A stretch of DNA of 64,000 bases, from assembly GCA_038240605.1 (NCBI GenBank), contig JBBSDP010000024.1, forward strand, positions 4,533-68,532, written 5' to 3'. Position 1 is the stretch's first letter. Each line of letters opens with the position of its first letter. Made by a program: the position numbers and the translations under genes. The stretch comes from JBBSDP01 sp038240605 (GTDB lineage Bacteria > Planctomycetota > Phycisphaerae > Tepidisphaerales > Tepidisphaeraceae). A model generated the notes under the pieces. The model saw only the letters and a program-made list of their open reading frames with translations. It was not told where the DNA came from and did not search any database. Below are positions 9,186 through 18,814 of this stretch, piece after piece.

Positions 9186-10195
9186 AAGTTGTAACCCACG
9201 CCGAGGATGAAGCGCTGGTCGCTGCTCCCTTTGCCGGGGGCGGGGCGCGCATCGTATTTGTAGTTGACCTTGAACTCGGTGAAGAGGTGGTCGGTGATCG
9301 TCGCCCGCAGGCCGGCGTCGGCGTTGAAGTAATAGTCGTTCAAGCTGTCCAGGCCCGGGAAATACTCCATGTTGTGAAATGCCGTCAGGTATTGGTTGAG
9401 CTTCTTGTCAACGTGATACGCGAGGCGCAGAGCGACCGATTCATCGGTGCCGTCGTGGCTGTAGTCGCGGTAGAGCCAGCTTACGCCCCCTTCAGAGCTG
9501 AGGTGGAAGTCGGGGCGGTCGAACCACTGGTAGCCGACGCCTCCGCCGGGCGTGAGGCGAAGGTTGATGCCGGCGATGAGGTCGCGTTCGACGCGCGCAT
9601 TGAGGTAGCCGTAGAACTTGGGGGTGAAGTAGTAATCGTATTTCCCGCCGATCCACCAGTCGTTGGCGGTTTCGTGGCTGCTGCCGTTCACGATTTTCTC
9701 ACGGCCGAAGAGGTAGCCGCCGTCCACGGTGATGCGGTCGCGGTCGCCGCGACGGACGAGGTTGCCGCTTGCGTTGAGTGTCTCGGTGTTCGTGTTGCCG
9801 CGTGAGATGGCGCCGGCGGCCACGATGTTGCCCGTCCACCTGTCGTTGAAGTTGATGAACTTGATCTGCGAGAGGGGCAGGTTCTGTGGCGCCAGCACTC
9901 CGGCGGGCGCGAGCGCGATCTGTCCCGGGGCGGCGGCGTTCACCTTCTGTACGATGGTCGATCCATCCTGGAGGCGGATGCGAAGCGGCGCCGCGGTCGA
10001 AAAGGTGTTGATGCTGCCGACGTCAACGGTGATCTTCCCGGCGACGGTGCCTGAGATCGCGAGTTTTCCCCCCTCCATCGACTCAACCTTGCCGGTGAGC
10101 TTGTCCCCGTTCTTGAATAACACCTCGTCAGCCAGCCCCGGGGCCGACGCCGCGACTGCCGCAAATACGAACGCGGCGAAGCACTGAAACTTCAT
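9182..10195 (-). CDS. DUF481 family outer-membrane-type protein
   Basis: A 337-residue exported protein. The signal peptide is MKFQCFAAFVFAAVAASAPG..ADE. The N-terminal domain (DEVLFKNGDKLTGKVESMEGG) is a small SH3-like fold common in planctomycete DUF481 proteins. The C-terminal two thirds is a DUF481 beta-barrel with alternating aromatic strands such as DYYFTPKFYGYLNARVERD and it ends in VGYNF, an outer-membrane barrel terminus. The start at 10195 has AAGGAGGT about ten bases upstream (10204-10211), the strongest ribosome site nearby. It probably acts in the outer membrane, but its substrate is unknown. It converges on the DUF1501 gene. Confidence 0.88.
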   Translation of the reverse strand: MKFQCFAAFVFAAVAASAPGLADEVLFKNGDKLTGKVESMEGGKLAISGTVAGKITVDVGSINTFSTAAPLRIRLQDGSTIVQKVNAAAPGQIALAPAGVLAPQNLPLSQIKFINFNDRWTGNIVAAGAISRGNTNTETLNASGNLVRRGDRDRITVDGGYLFGREKIVNGSSHETANDWWIGGKYDYYFTPKFYGYLNARVERDLIAGINLRLTPGGGVGYQWFDRPDFHLSSEGGVSWLYRDYSHDGTDESVALRLAYHVDKKLNQYLTAFHNMEYFPGLDSLNDYYFNADAGLRATITDHLFTEFKVNYKYDARPAPGKGSSDQRFILGVGYNF

Positions 10196-10311
10196 CTCCA
10201 GGTACCTCCTTGTTGCCTGTGAGAACCACGGCGGCGCGTGTGCCGCGATTCCCCGTATCAATCGAACAATCTATTGAACCGGGATGATTCGCGCCGTGCA
10301 CGTCACCGCGC

Positions 10312-10632
10312 TCAGGCCCCAAGTGGAACCTTGCCGGGCTCCAGGATGGTCGTGCAGAAGCCGCACTTGGTCGCCTTGATCGGGATCTTGTTGAGGCAGT
10401 AGGGGCATTCCTTGTCCGTCGGTTCGGCGGGGATGGTCGGGCCTTGAGTCTTCTTCGTCAAGGAGACGATCCAGCCAATCACCTTGACCATGAGCAGGAA
10501 GATGGCGAAGGCGATGATCAGGAAGCTCAGCAGGTCACCCAGAAACGCCCCGATCTTGATGCCGCGGAACTGCCACTGGGTGTAGCCCGCCTCCTTGGCG
10601 GCGTTGGCGTTAAAGACGCTGCTTTTCCTAAC
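10312..10632 (-). pseudogene. mscL: mscL remnant, N-terminal half deleted, C-terminal zinc ribbon
   Basis: The minus strand encodes the C-terminal part of a large-conductance mechanosensitive channel: IKIGAFLGDLLSFLIIAFAI is the second membrane helix, followed by a basic linker and a zinc ribbon CPYC...CGFC near the end. MscL normally starts with an amphipathic helix and TM1 (about 60 residues); these are absent. The frame is blocked by TGA at 10633-10635 and there is no ATG, GTG or TTG before TM2. The space upstream is taken by the PilZ gene. Ribbon-tailed MscL is a form I associate with planctomycetes. I read this as a 5' deletion remnant that cannot make a channel. A short protein from an internal start is possible but unlikely to function. 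Confidence 0.8.
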
Positions 10633-10707
10633 TCAACGCATCGAAATGACTTGTAGCTATCGTCCAGTCAAGACTGCCCATGAGGCTGACCGATAGAAGC
10701 AACGACG

Positions 10708-11136
10708 ATGAAGCTCGACAATCAACTATTTCGTTCGGTGGTGAGCGCGCTGCGCAGCTCTCGCAGTGAAGGGAACAAGCGCGTCCTTCCGCGCGTGGGC
10801 CTGACGGCGGAGGTGAACATCTCGTTCGTCATCGATGACCATGTTCAGCCGATGGTCAGCGTGCGGGTGCGCGACCTGTCGAGGAGCGGGATCGGGTTTC
10901 TCCACAGCGTTGCAATTCCCATGGCGGCGCGCGTGATCCTTCAGTTGCCAGTGCCCGGTCAGCGACCGCGATTCGTGCTTTGCGTTGTGAAGCATTGCCG
11001 GCCGGTGGCGGCGAATCTCTTCGCGATCGGGGCCGTCTTCATCGATCAGGACTATGCCCGCGCAGAACAATGTGCCGCCAACGCGCCCGCGGCGATGCAC
11101 GAGGCGAATCGAATCCGCGACGCAATCCTCAAGTAG
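10708..11136 (+). CDS. PilZ domain protein, probable c-di-GMP sensor
   Basis: A 142-residue single-domain PilZ protein. Both signature motifs are present with correct spacing: RVLPR (RxxxR) at residues 25-29 and DLSRSGIG (D/NxSxxG) near residue 57. These bind cyclic di-GMP in the family. No output domain, signal peptide or membrane helix is visible, so it is probably a cytosolic adaptor that changes partner binding when c-di-GMP is high. The ribosome site is weak. It lies just upstream of lhr but 210 bp separate them, so co-regulation is uncertain. The upstream side overlaps the zone where mscL lost its 5' half. Confidence 0.85.
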   Translation: MKLDNQLFRSVVSALRSSRSEGNKRVLPRVGLTAEVNISFVIDDHVQPMVSVRVRDLSRSGIGFLHSVAIPMAARVILQLPVPGQRPRFVLCVVKHCRPVAANLFAIGAVFIDQDYARAEQCAANAPAAMHEANRIRDAILK

Positions 11137-11346
11137 CAACTGCCCGCGGCGAACCCTCCACTCGGACCTTCCCCACATTCTCACAGGATCAATCGCACCA
11201 CGCCGCCATCGACGCGCAGCGCCGTTCGTGGCCGAAGCGCGCTCGCTACAGACGAACGTGACCATCGCCGCCACTTCCTGCCTGTGCAACAAATTGCGAA
11301 CGCAGGTCCCTACGATGGGATTGAGCAGGCATAATGGCCGGCGCTC

Positions 11347-14300
11347 ATGACGCTTGCCACAGACGAACTCGCGCTCTCGGTCTTCCACCCGCTGGTGCGC
11401 CAGTGGTTCATCGATCGATTTGCGGAACCGACCGGCGTGCAACGCGCCGTCTGGCCGCGCGTGGCGGCCGGCGAACATGTGCTCGCCACCGCGCCAACTG
11501 GCAGCGGCAAGACCCTCGCCGCATTCCTCTGGGCGATCGATCAGCTTGCTTCGGGCCGTTGGACAGGCGGGCAGGTCCGCGTCCTCTACATCTCGCCGTT
11601 GCGGGCTCTGAACAACGACGTCGGGCGCAACCTGCTTGAGCCGCTCCGCGAGATGCGGTCGATCTTCGCGACGGCGGGCGAACCGTTCGCGCCGATCCAG
11701 GTCGCGGTACGCAGCGGCGACACCGAGCCCGCCCAGCGCCGCCGAATGCTTTCCCGGCCGCCCGAGATCCTGATCACCACGCCCGAGAGCCTGAATTTGC
11801 TGATCAGCTCGCGAAGTGGACGCCGGATCCTCGGTGGGGTGCAGAGCGTCATCCTCGACGAGATTCACGCGGTCGCTGGCGTCAAACGCGGTGTCTTCCT
11901 CATGACCGCGATCGAACGGCTCACGCTCCTGTCCGGTGAGTTCCAGCGCATCGCCCTCTCCGCGACGGTTGAGCCGCTCGACACGATCGCCCGTTTTGTC
12001 GGCGGGTATCGAGGCGGGCCGGCTGCACCCGAATCAAACGAGCCGCGCCCCGTCTCCATCGTCCGCGCCACCGATCGCAAAAAGATCGAGATGAGCGTCG
12101 CAGGGCTGCCCAAGCTCGATCCAACACAGCAGACGTTCTGGCCGGTAGTCGCGCGCGAACTCTTGCGGGAAATTGATCCATCGCAAAGCACGCTGGTCTT
12201 CGTCAACAACCGGCGGCTCAGCGAGCGCCTCTGCCATCTTCTCAACGAGACGGCAGGGCGGACGATCGCCTACTCCCACCATGGTGCGATGTCGCGCGAG
12301 GTCCGAGCGCTGGTCGAGCAGCGGCTCAAGCAGGGGGCGCTGGCGGCGCTGGTCGCGACCAGCTCATTGGAACTGGGGATCGATATCGGGAGCGTCGAGA
12401 AGGTCCTGCTCGTCCAGACGCCGCGGTCGCTCAACGGCGCGATCCAGCGCGTCGGCCGCGCGGGGCATCGCGTGGGGGCGACAAGCCGTGCCCGGCTATT
12501 TCCGACGCACAGCGCGGACCTGCTCGACGCCGCCGTCTTCGCACCCTACGTGCGCGACCAGCGGCCGCAGGCCTTGCGCCCGGTCAACAACCCGCTCGAC
12601 GTCCTGGCGCAAGTCTGCGTGGCGATGTGCGGCGTCGAACCGTGGAAGCCGGACGAACTCTACGCGTTCATCCGGACAGTTCATTCGTATCACGGACTTA
12701 CGCGCCGCGCGTTTGACCTGGTCGTGCAGATGCTCCAGGGACGCTACGCCGACGCGCGGATCGGTGCGCTGCGGCCACGCCTGAGCCTGGATGAATCCGG
12801 ACGACTCGTTGCCCGCGATGGCGCGCTCTCACTGGTCTACACCTCCGGCGGCGTCATTCCCGATCGCGGCTATTTCAACGTGCGCGTCAATGGCTCGCGG
12901 GCGGTCCTCGGGCAGCTCGACGAGGAGTTCGTCTGGGAGCGGCGCATCGGCGATCAGTTCCGCATCGGGATGCAGTCCTGGCGGATCGAGCGAATCACCC
13001 ACAACGATGTGGAAGTCGGTCCCGGCGGCTCGGCCCAGGCGGGCATGCCGTTCTGGCGCGGCGACAGCGAGGACCGCGATTTCACGATTAGCGAAAGGAT
13101 CGCCCTGTTTCGCGAGCGGGCGGATTTGCTGTTGTTGGAAAAGAAGGATTCGGAGCTGCGGGAGATCCTCCAGCGGGAACATGCGCTGGATGAAGCCGCC
13201 GCGGACGACCTGATCGATTACCTGCGCCGTCAGCGCGGCGCGACCGGTACCTCGCTCCCGCATCGCCATCACCTGCTGATCGAACATGTCCGGGAGACGG
13301 GCGGGCACGATGGACACCAGCAGTTGATCATTCACGCCGGCTGGGGCGGCTCCGTCCTGCGGCCGTGGGCGATCGCGCTGGCGGCTGCCTGGCAGAAACG
13401 ATTCGGCGTTGCCGTTGATGTGCTCAATGATGACCAGTGCCTCCTCATCGAACTGCCGGGGGAGGCGTCTGCCGACGAATTGATTTCGCTCGTGACGCCT
13501 GAAGCTGTTGAACCGCTCCTGCGGACGCGACTGGAATCCACGGGCTTTTTCGGCGCCCGCTTCCGCGAGAACGCCGGGCGGGCGTTGCTCCTGCCGCGAT
13601 TGGTGCGACGTCGGATGCCGTTGTGGCTGAACCGGATGCGCGCCAAGAAGCTTCAGCAGCAGGTGAGCCGGTACCCGGATTTCCCGATCATCGCCGAGAC
13701 GTGGCGGGAATGCCTGGAAGACCACTTTGAGCTGGATCGCCTTCGCGCGATGCTCGAGGAACTTCAGAACGGAACGATCCGCGTGAGCGAGGCGCACACC
13801 GCCGCTCCGTCCCCGTTCTGCGCCGGCCTCGTCTGGAAGAGCACCAATCAGCAGGTTTATGAGAGCGATCGCCCCTACGACGCATCGGCCTCCAGCCTGA
13901 GCGAGCAGACGCTGCGCGAGGTGTTGCACGATGCGGAGCTACGGCCGCGCATTCCCGAGCCGGTCATCAAGGAGCTTCGCGCCCGCCTGCAACGGACGCT
14001 GAGCGGTTACGCACCGTCCAGCGCCGAGGAATTGGCGGACCTGGTGAACGAGCGACTCGCCGTGCCGGAATCACAATGGGCGGAGTTGTGCGCCGCCGTT
14101 CGACAAGACCATCCCGATACGGCTGAAGGCACGATCACCGAGGCGAGCGAACGCCTCGTTAACGTGCGCCTTCCCGGCGCGGCTCAACGATTGATCGTGG
14201 CGCGCGAGCGCCTGCCCCGACTGCTCTGCGCATGCGAAGTTGCGCTTCAAGGTTCCGATCCGCGCACGATGGGTGGTTCCCCACTCGAAGCAGCCGCGTT

Positions 14301-15804
14301 CGAGGCCCTGGAGATCAACATCGAGAGCTGGCATCCGCCCGGCGAAGCCGATGCCCGATCGCTGCTGCTTGATGTCATCGGCATCGCGCTCAGTTTCGAG
14401 GGGCCGTTGACGATGCGCGGACCGCACGAGCAATTCGGCGTCGACCCGGAACGATTGGAGCCGGTCGTCGAGGAACTGGTGGAGAGCGGGCGCGTCGTGA
14501 GCGACGTGCTCCGGGCTGACGGGGCCGAGATCGAATTCTGCGACGCCGAAAATCTCGAACGCCTGCTGCGCATGCTCCGCACGGCTCACCGCAAGCCGTT
14601 CGCCGCGCGACCGCTTGCGGAGCTGCCGTTACTCCTGGCAACGCTCCAGGGCCTCGTGCCGCGCGGGAATTCGAGCACGGATCTTCAGGACCGTCTCTCC
14701 ACTCTTTTCGGTTACTCCGCCAACGCCGGGCTATGGGAGATGGCGATCTTGCCCGCGCGAATGGCCACGTACCGCACGGCGGATCTCGATGCGCTCCTGG
14801 CGGGAAGTGAGTTGACGTGGCTGGGAGCGGGAGAAGGGGAGTTGCTCTTCTCTTTCCGCTCGGAGTTGGACCTGTTCACATCGCCGCGCCACGAGAAGAG
14901 CACGATCATTCCCGAGGCGCGGGGACGATATGAATTCGATGCGCTCCGCGAGCAGGTTCATCTTCCTCCGGCCGAGCTCACGCAGCGGCTCTGGCAGGAA
15001 AGCTGGCGCGGACTGATCACCAACGACGGCTTCGCCGCGGTACGGCGTGGCGTGGAAGGGGGATTTGAGCCGAAGGAGGACGCCCGGCCGGTGAGGGTGG
15101 GCGGGCGAAGCCGGATGCGTTTCCGGGATTGGCACGCGGCGCGGATTGCGCCCGGCAACTGGTACGCCGTCCCGCAGCGGTCCGAGGAGCCGGACCGTCT
15201 CGACAAACTCGAGGCAGACAAAGATCGCGTTCGCCAGGCGCTTTCCCGCTATGGCGTGTTGTTTCGAGACCTGCTTTCGCGCGAGACCCGCCTGTTCCAG
15301 TGGTCGCGCCTGCAGCCCGCTTTGCGTCTGATGGAGCTGTCGGGCGAGGTGGTCGCCGGCCAGTTCTTCGCTGATCTGCCCGGACTCCAGTTCGCATCAC
15401 CCGAGGCGATCCGTCTGCTTCAAGCGGGCTTGGATGCCGACGCGGTCTACTGGATGAACGCCGCCGATCCCGCTGCGCCGACCGGGCTTGGTCTCGCCGC
15501 GTTTCACGTTTACCCGGCGCGTCAGGCCGCGAGCACGCTGGTTTACCATGGTACCCGGCTCGTCCTGATCTTGCGCCGTAACGGACGCGAAGCAGAAGTT
15601 CGCGTGCCGCCCGAGGACGCGCAGCTCCCACGATATTTGCACCTCTTGCAGGAGCAGCTCGCCCGGGAGTTTTCACCCGCCCGCCGGATCGAGGTGGAAT
15701 TGATCAACGATGAACCGGCGCCGACAAGTCCGTATGCCGAGATCTTCAAATCAATAGGGTTTTCCTCAGATTATAAAGCGCTTACGCTCTATCGAAAGTT
15801 TTGA
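11347..15804 (+). CDS. lhr: Lhr-type large DEAD/DEAH-box helicase
   Basis: A 1485-residue superfamily-2 helicase of full Lhr length (E. coli Lhr is about 1540). Motifs in order: Walker A APTGSGKT (49-56), SPLRALNND (Ia), TTPESL (Ib), DEIH (171-174), SATVEP (III), then in RecA2 VATSSLELGIDIG (V) and QRVGRAGHR (VI). A winged helix and the long Lhr C-terminal domain follow, ending GFSSDYKALTLYRKF. Lhr translocates 3' to 5' on single-stranded DNA and unwinds RNA:DNA hybrids; roles in DNA repair are known from mycobacteria and E. coli. No RNase T or exonuclease gene is beside it here, as sometimes occurs elsewhere. The ribosome site at the ATG is poor. Confidence 0.95.
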   Translation: MTLATDELALSVFHPLVRQWFIDRFAEPTGVQRAVWPRVAAGEHVLATAPTGSGKTLAAFLWAIDQLASGRWTGGQVRVLYISPLRALNNDVGRNLLEPLREMRSIFATAGEPFAPIQVAVRSGDTEPAQRRRMLSRPPEILITTPESLNLLISSRSGRRILGGVQSVILDEIHAVAGVKRGVFLMTAIERLTLLSGEFQRIALSATVEPLDTIARFVGGYRGGPAAPESNEPRPVSIVRATDRKKIEMSVAGLPKLDPTQQTFWPVVARELLREIDPSQSTLVFVNNRRLSERLCHLLNETAGRTIAYSHHGAMSREVRALVEQRLKQGALAALVATSSLELGIDIGSVEKVLLVQTPRSLNGAIQRVGRAGHRVGATSRARLFPTHSADLLDAAVFAPYVRDQRPQALRPVNNPLDVLAQVCVAMCGVEPWKPDELYAFIRTVHSYHGLTRRAFDLVVQMLQGRYADARIGALRPRLSLDESGRLVARDGALSLVYTSGGVIPDRGYFNVRVNGSRAVLGQLDEEFVWERRIGDQFRIGMQSWRIERITHNDVEVGPGGSAQAGMPFWRGDSEDRDFTISERIALFRERADLLLLEKKDSELREILQREHALDEAAADDLIDYLRRQRGATGTSLPHRHHLLIEHVRETGGHDGHQQLIIHAGWGGSVLRPWAIALAAAWQKRFGVAVDVLNDDQCLLIELPGEASADELISLVTPEAVEPLLRTRLESTGFFGARFRENAGRALLLPRLVRRRMPLWLNRMRAKKLQQQVSRYPDFPIIAETWRECLEDHFELDRLRAMLEELQNGTIRVSEAHTAAPSPFCAGLVWKSTNQQVYESDRPYDASASSLSEQTLREVLHDAELRPRIPEPVIKELRARLQRTLSGYAPSSAEELADLVNERLAVPESQWAELCAAVRQDHPDTAEGTITEASERLVNVRLPGAAQRLIVARERLPRLLCACEVALQGSDPRTMGGSPLEAAAFEALEINIESWHPPGEADARSLLLDVIGIALSFEGPLTMRGPHEQFGVDPERLEPVVEELVESGRVVSDVLRADGAEIEFCDAENLERLLRMLRTAHRKPFAARPLAELPLLLATLQGLVPRGNSSTDLQDRLSTLFGYSANAGLWEMAILPARMATYRTADLDALLAGSELTWLGAGEGELLFSFRSELDLFTSPRHEKSTIIPEARGRYEFDALREQVHLPPAELTQRLWQESWRGLITNDGFAAVRRGVEGGFEPKEDARPVRVGGRSRMRFRDWHAARIAPGNWYAVPQRSEEPDRLDKLEADKDRVRQALSRYGVLFRDLLSRETRLFQWSRLQPALRLMELSGEVVAGQFFADLPGLQFASPEAIRLLQAGLDADAVYWMNAADPAAPTGLGLAAFHVYPARQAASTLVYHGTRLVLILRRNGREAEVRVPPEDAQLPRYLHLLQEQLAREFSPARRIEVELINDEPAPTSPYAEIFKSIGFSSDYKALTLYRKF

Positions 15805-15850
15805 GATCGCCTCGCTAAGACTCATGCCCCCGACACGTTCTCTTTTATAG

Positions 15851-16351
15851 ATGAAGGATGATGCATCGGGCGATACTCGAACTCTGGAATACGAGCGAAG
15901 GCTTCCCATTGTCTGGCCGCGCTACGCCGAGTACGCAGACGGTCTCACGATCTTGATCTTTGGATCATTGCTGGCGGGAGTATCCTGGTGCGTCTCAGAA
16001 ATGGTCAGGACCGATCTTGCCGATGCACCACCTCCGGTCGTCTCCGTTGCCACCTCGACCGCAAATGGGTCCGTTCAATCCACGGAGCCGCTCGTCATCC
16101 AAATTGACGCATGCGAACCTTATGTATCCCGTGTACCGCGCGAGCCGCCCCCGCCGCCAATTGGACCCTATTTTCCGCTTGATACCTCTTCGATGAGCAG
16201 CCTTGAGCGAACCAATGCGGTCGAATTTCGTTGTCACTACTGGAATTCCCCGCGCCGGTCCGATAAGACTTTAGCGTCGGGAGGGGGCGGGGATGGCCAG
16301 GGCTGGCCGTCCATCGATGGATTCCCGACCGGGGCTGTACGATTCCGATAG
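15851..16351 (+). CDS. Hypothetical protein with one membrane segment
   Basis: A possible 166-residue protein not recognised. Residues about 29-48 (DGLTILIFGSLLAGVSWCVS) could be a membrane helix. Behind it is a Pro-rich region (EPPPPPIGPYFP) and a Gly-rich tail. No cofactor or catalytic motif is seen. It starts 46 bases after lhr without a convincing ribosome site, and ends 10 bases before the amidase start, so it would be part of that transcription unit if real. Codon usage is less clearly coding than its neighbours. Confidence 0.4.
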   Translation: MKDDASGDTRTLEYERRLPIVWPRYAEYADGLTILIFGSLLAGVSWCVSEMVRTDLADAPPPVVSVATSTANGSVQSTEPLVIQIDACEPYVSRVPREPPPPPIGPYFPLDTSSMSSLERTNAVEFRCHYWNSPRRSDKTLASGGGGDGQGWPSIDGFPTGAVRFR

Positions 16352-16361
16352 AGGGCCAAGG

Positions 16362-17135
16362 ATGGCAAAACTTTCCGCACTTACGGTCGTGGCGCTGTTT
16401 TGCCTGGTGGGATGCCAGGCGGCTCAGCCCGTCTCCATGGTCGACAATCTCCCTTCACCCAACTACGCGGGGCCGGCGATGCCGGAACTGAAGGCGATTC
16501 CCGCGCCGCAGCCGGCGCCGGCGCCAGCCGTCGCGCAGGCGCCGTCGCGCAGCCTGCGCAGCGATGGGCTCTCCCGTGGGATTCCCCGCGACTGGACGCC
16601 GGTTGCCGCGCCCAACCAGTGGCGCTGGATCGTGATTCACCACAGCGCCACCCCGACCGGCGGCGCCGCCGCCTTCGACAAGATGCACCGCGCCAAGGGT
16701 TGGGATGAGCTGGGTTATCACTTCGTCGTCGGCAACGGAACCGACACGCGCGACGGGCAGATTGAGGTTGGCTCGCGCTGGCCGAAACAGAAGTGGGGCG
16801 CGCACGCCAAGACGCCTGATAACCGTTTCAATGAATACGGCATCGGCATCTGCCTCGTCGGCAACTTCGATGTTGGCTATCCGTCGGCGGCCCAGATGGC
16901 GTCGGTGGACCGCCTCGTCGCGTACCTGATGAAGACCTACCACATTCCCGCCGACCACGTTCTCGGCCATGGCGACACCAAGGCCACCGACTGCCCGGGC
17001 CGTCACATGAGCGTCGCGACCGTGCGCCGCAACTGTGTCCGCATGCTGGCCGACGCCGGTGAGCAGGTGCCGCAGGACACGCGGACCGCGTCGGCCGAAT
17101 TGCTCGTGGACGAACGGAAACCGGCTGTGAAGTAA
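16362..17135 (+). CDS. N-acetylmuramoyl-L-alanine amidase lipoprotein (Amidase_2/PGRP fold)
   Basis: A 257-residue lipoprotein with lipobox LVGC at the end of MAKLSALTVVALFCLVGC. An Ala/Pro-rich linker leads to an Amidase_2 domain from about residue 85: WIVIHHSATPTGG carries the first zinc histidine, HVLGHGDTKATDCPG the second histidine and the cysteine. The Zn-dependent enzyme would cut the amide between N-acetylmuramic acid and L-alanine in peptidoglycan from the periplasmic side. ATG 16362 is preferred over an in-frame start at 16293 because GAGGG precedes it and the signal sequence starts there. Planctomycetes have thin peptidoglycan, so a turnover role is reasonable. Confidence 0.9.
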   Translation: MAKLSALTVVALFCLVGCQAAQPVSMVDNLPSPNYAGPAMPELKAIPAPQPAPAPAVAQAPSRSLRSDGLSRGIPRDWTPVAAPNQWRWIVIHHSATPTGGAAAFDKMHRAKGWDELGYHFVVGNGTDTRDGQIEVGSRWPKQKWGAHAKTPDNRFNEYGIGICLVGNFDVGYPSAAQMASVDRLVAYLMKTYHIPADHVLGHGDTKATDCPGRHMSVATVRRNCVRMLADAGEQVPQDTRTASAELLVDERKPAVK

Positions 17136-17203
17136 CCGGCCACCCCCGCTTCCTGGTCCCGCATGACTCGCGCGTGACCCATCCTTGATTGACGCAGCGC
17201 GTA

Positions 17204-17241
17204 GCACGGGCGCCTCGCCCGTGCGGCGTGTATGCACGCCG
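17204..17241. repeat. Dispersed double hairpin (CACGGGCG...CGCCCGTG type)
   Basis: Two adjacent perfect hairpins: GCACGGGCG-CCT-CGCCCGTGC (17204-17224) and CGGCGTG-TATG-CACGCCG (17224-17241). The first matches a motif I recall as dispersed in intergenic DNA of planctomycetes and related soil bacteria. It lies in the 375-bp gap between the amidase and SGNH genes (17136-17510). I saw no other feature in that gap. It could terminate amidase transcription. No second copy was noticed in this window. Confidence 0.7.
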
Positions 17242-17510
17242 ACTCGGTCGTACTCAACCGAGAACGACACGAGCGAAGCGTTCTTCCTACGGAACTGAAG
17301 CACGCTTCGCCCTGGTTGATTCGGTGGATTACCTCCGATCGCCGCTGAGTATCGCAGCCACGGGCAATGTGCCTGTGTCACGAAATGACCGATGCGAGTC
17401 GTTCGAGCACTTCTTCGGAATCATGAGCCGAATTTGTGACGGCCCCCCGGTGACGTTTCGGCCCGGCGAGGATAGACTCGCGGCCGACTCATGCTTGGGA
17501 GCAGCCGCGA

Positions 17511-18749
17511 ATGACACGGACCGCGCAACGACTCGGAATTTCCGTCCTCCTTCTCTTCATCGCCTGCCGGAACGCCCGGGCCGCAGACCCGCCCTTTGAG
17601 TTCAAGGACGGCGACCGTATCGCCTTCATCGGAAACGATTTTGTCGAGCGCGACTTGGACCGCGCGTACATCGAGACGCAGCTACTTACGCGGTTTTCCG
17701 ATCAGCACCTGACCTTCCGCAACCTCGGCTACGCCGGCGACACCGTGCGCGCCGATGCCCGGAACCTCTGCTCCGGCTGGGCAGCTTTCGGCCCGCCAGA
17801 ACAGGGCTTCGATCGCCTCAAACTGCTCGTCGCGCACTTGCAGCCGACCGTGGTGATGGTCGCGTATGGGATGAACGAATCGTTCGACGGGGAGAAGGGC
17901 CTGTCGGCGTTTCGGCGGGATTTATCGCGACTGCTCGACATGCTTTCCGAGGGCAAGCCGCGGATCGTCTTGATCTCCCCGATCCGCCACGAGGACCTGG
18001 GCCGGCCTCTTCCCGATCCGGCGGAACACAACCAGCAACTGGGCCTTTACGTTGCCGCGATCGCATCGGAAGCTACTCGGCGCGGTGTTGCGTTCATCGA
18101 TCTCTACACTGCCCTGGGAGATGGCGCGAAGGCGACGCCGCCCGCGCCGCTGACGCGCGACGGCGTTCACCTCAACCCCTATGGCTACTGGCGTGCCGCT
18201 TCGGCGGTCGAGCAGGGGTTGGGATATCCGCCGCGTGTGTGGCAGGTTGAGCTTGGAGCCGACGGAAAGCCGGGAGCGGTCCACGGGACGCGCATCGACG
18301 TTCAGCCTGCCACCGGCGCGGTGGTTCGCTTTCAAGCGACTGACTCCCTCCTGCCTGTTTCACCGCCGCCGTCGGGCGCGGTCGCGGCAAACCAGCGCAC
18401 GCTCAAGGTGACGGGCCTCAAGCCGGGCAATTACGTCCTCAAGAGCGGAGACATCGTCCTCGCCACCGCGTCGGCGGCGCAGTGGGGAGCTGGCGTCGCG
18501 ATCAAGGGCGGGCCGGTCGATCAGCAGCTCGACCAGCTGCGCCAGGTGATCCGCCAGAAGGACCAGGATTTCTTCAACTACTGGCGGCCGGAGAACGACA
18601 CGTACATCTTCGGATACCGCAACCACGAGCAAGGCCGCAACGCGGTGGAGATCCCGCGATTCGAGCCGCTCGTGGCGGCCAATGACGAGCAGACTCATAA
18701 GCTCGTCGTCCCGCAGCCTGTCGAGTACGCGCTGACTGCGGAAAAGTGA
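17511..18749 (+). CDS. SGNH/GDSL-type hydrolase, exported
   Basis: A 412-residue secreted SGNH-fold hydrolase. A signal peptide (to about residue 25) is followed by block I as IAFIGNDFVERD, where the nucleophile position of the GDS motif reads GND, a variant seen in planctomycete members. Block III is MVAYGMNES (the GxN asparagine) and block V is DGVHLNPYGY (DxxH dyad). GGGAG lies nine bases before the ATG. An additional C-terminal region of about 150 residues is beta-rich. The next gene encodes a PVC-type haem protein; this pair is common in planctomycetes, in loci thought to serve polysaccharide breakdown. Ester substrate unknown; loss of the usual catalytic serine may make it inactive or use another nucleophile. 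Confidence 0.85.
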   Translation: MTRTAQRLGISVLLLFIACRNARAADPPFEFKDGDRIAFIGNDFVERDLDRAYIETQLLTRFSDQHLTFRNLGYAGDTVRADARNLCSGWAAFGPPEQGFDRLKLLVAHLQPTVVMVAYGMNESFDGEKGLSAFRRDLSRLLDMLSEGKPRIVLISPIRHEDLGRPLPDPAEHNQQLGLYVAAIASEATRRGVAFIDLYTALGDGAKATPPAPLTRDGVHLNPYGYWRAASAVEQGLGYPPRVWQVELGADGKPGAVHGTRIDVQPATGAVVRFQATDSLLPVSPPPSGAVAANQRTLKVTGLKPGNYVLKSGDIVLATASAAQWGAGVAIKGGPVDQQLDQLRQVIRQKDQDFFNYWRPENDTYIFGYRNHEQGRNAVEIPRFEPLVAANDEQTHKLVVPQPVEYALTAEK

Positions 18750-18814
18750 TCCCCGCCTCCGCAGTCGGAATGATTCACCCGTTTCCGCGCTTCAACCTCA
18801 GTTGGAAACCACCT

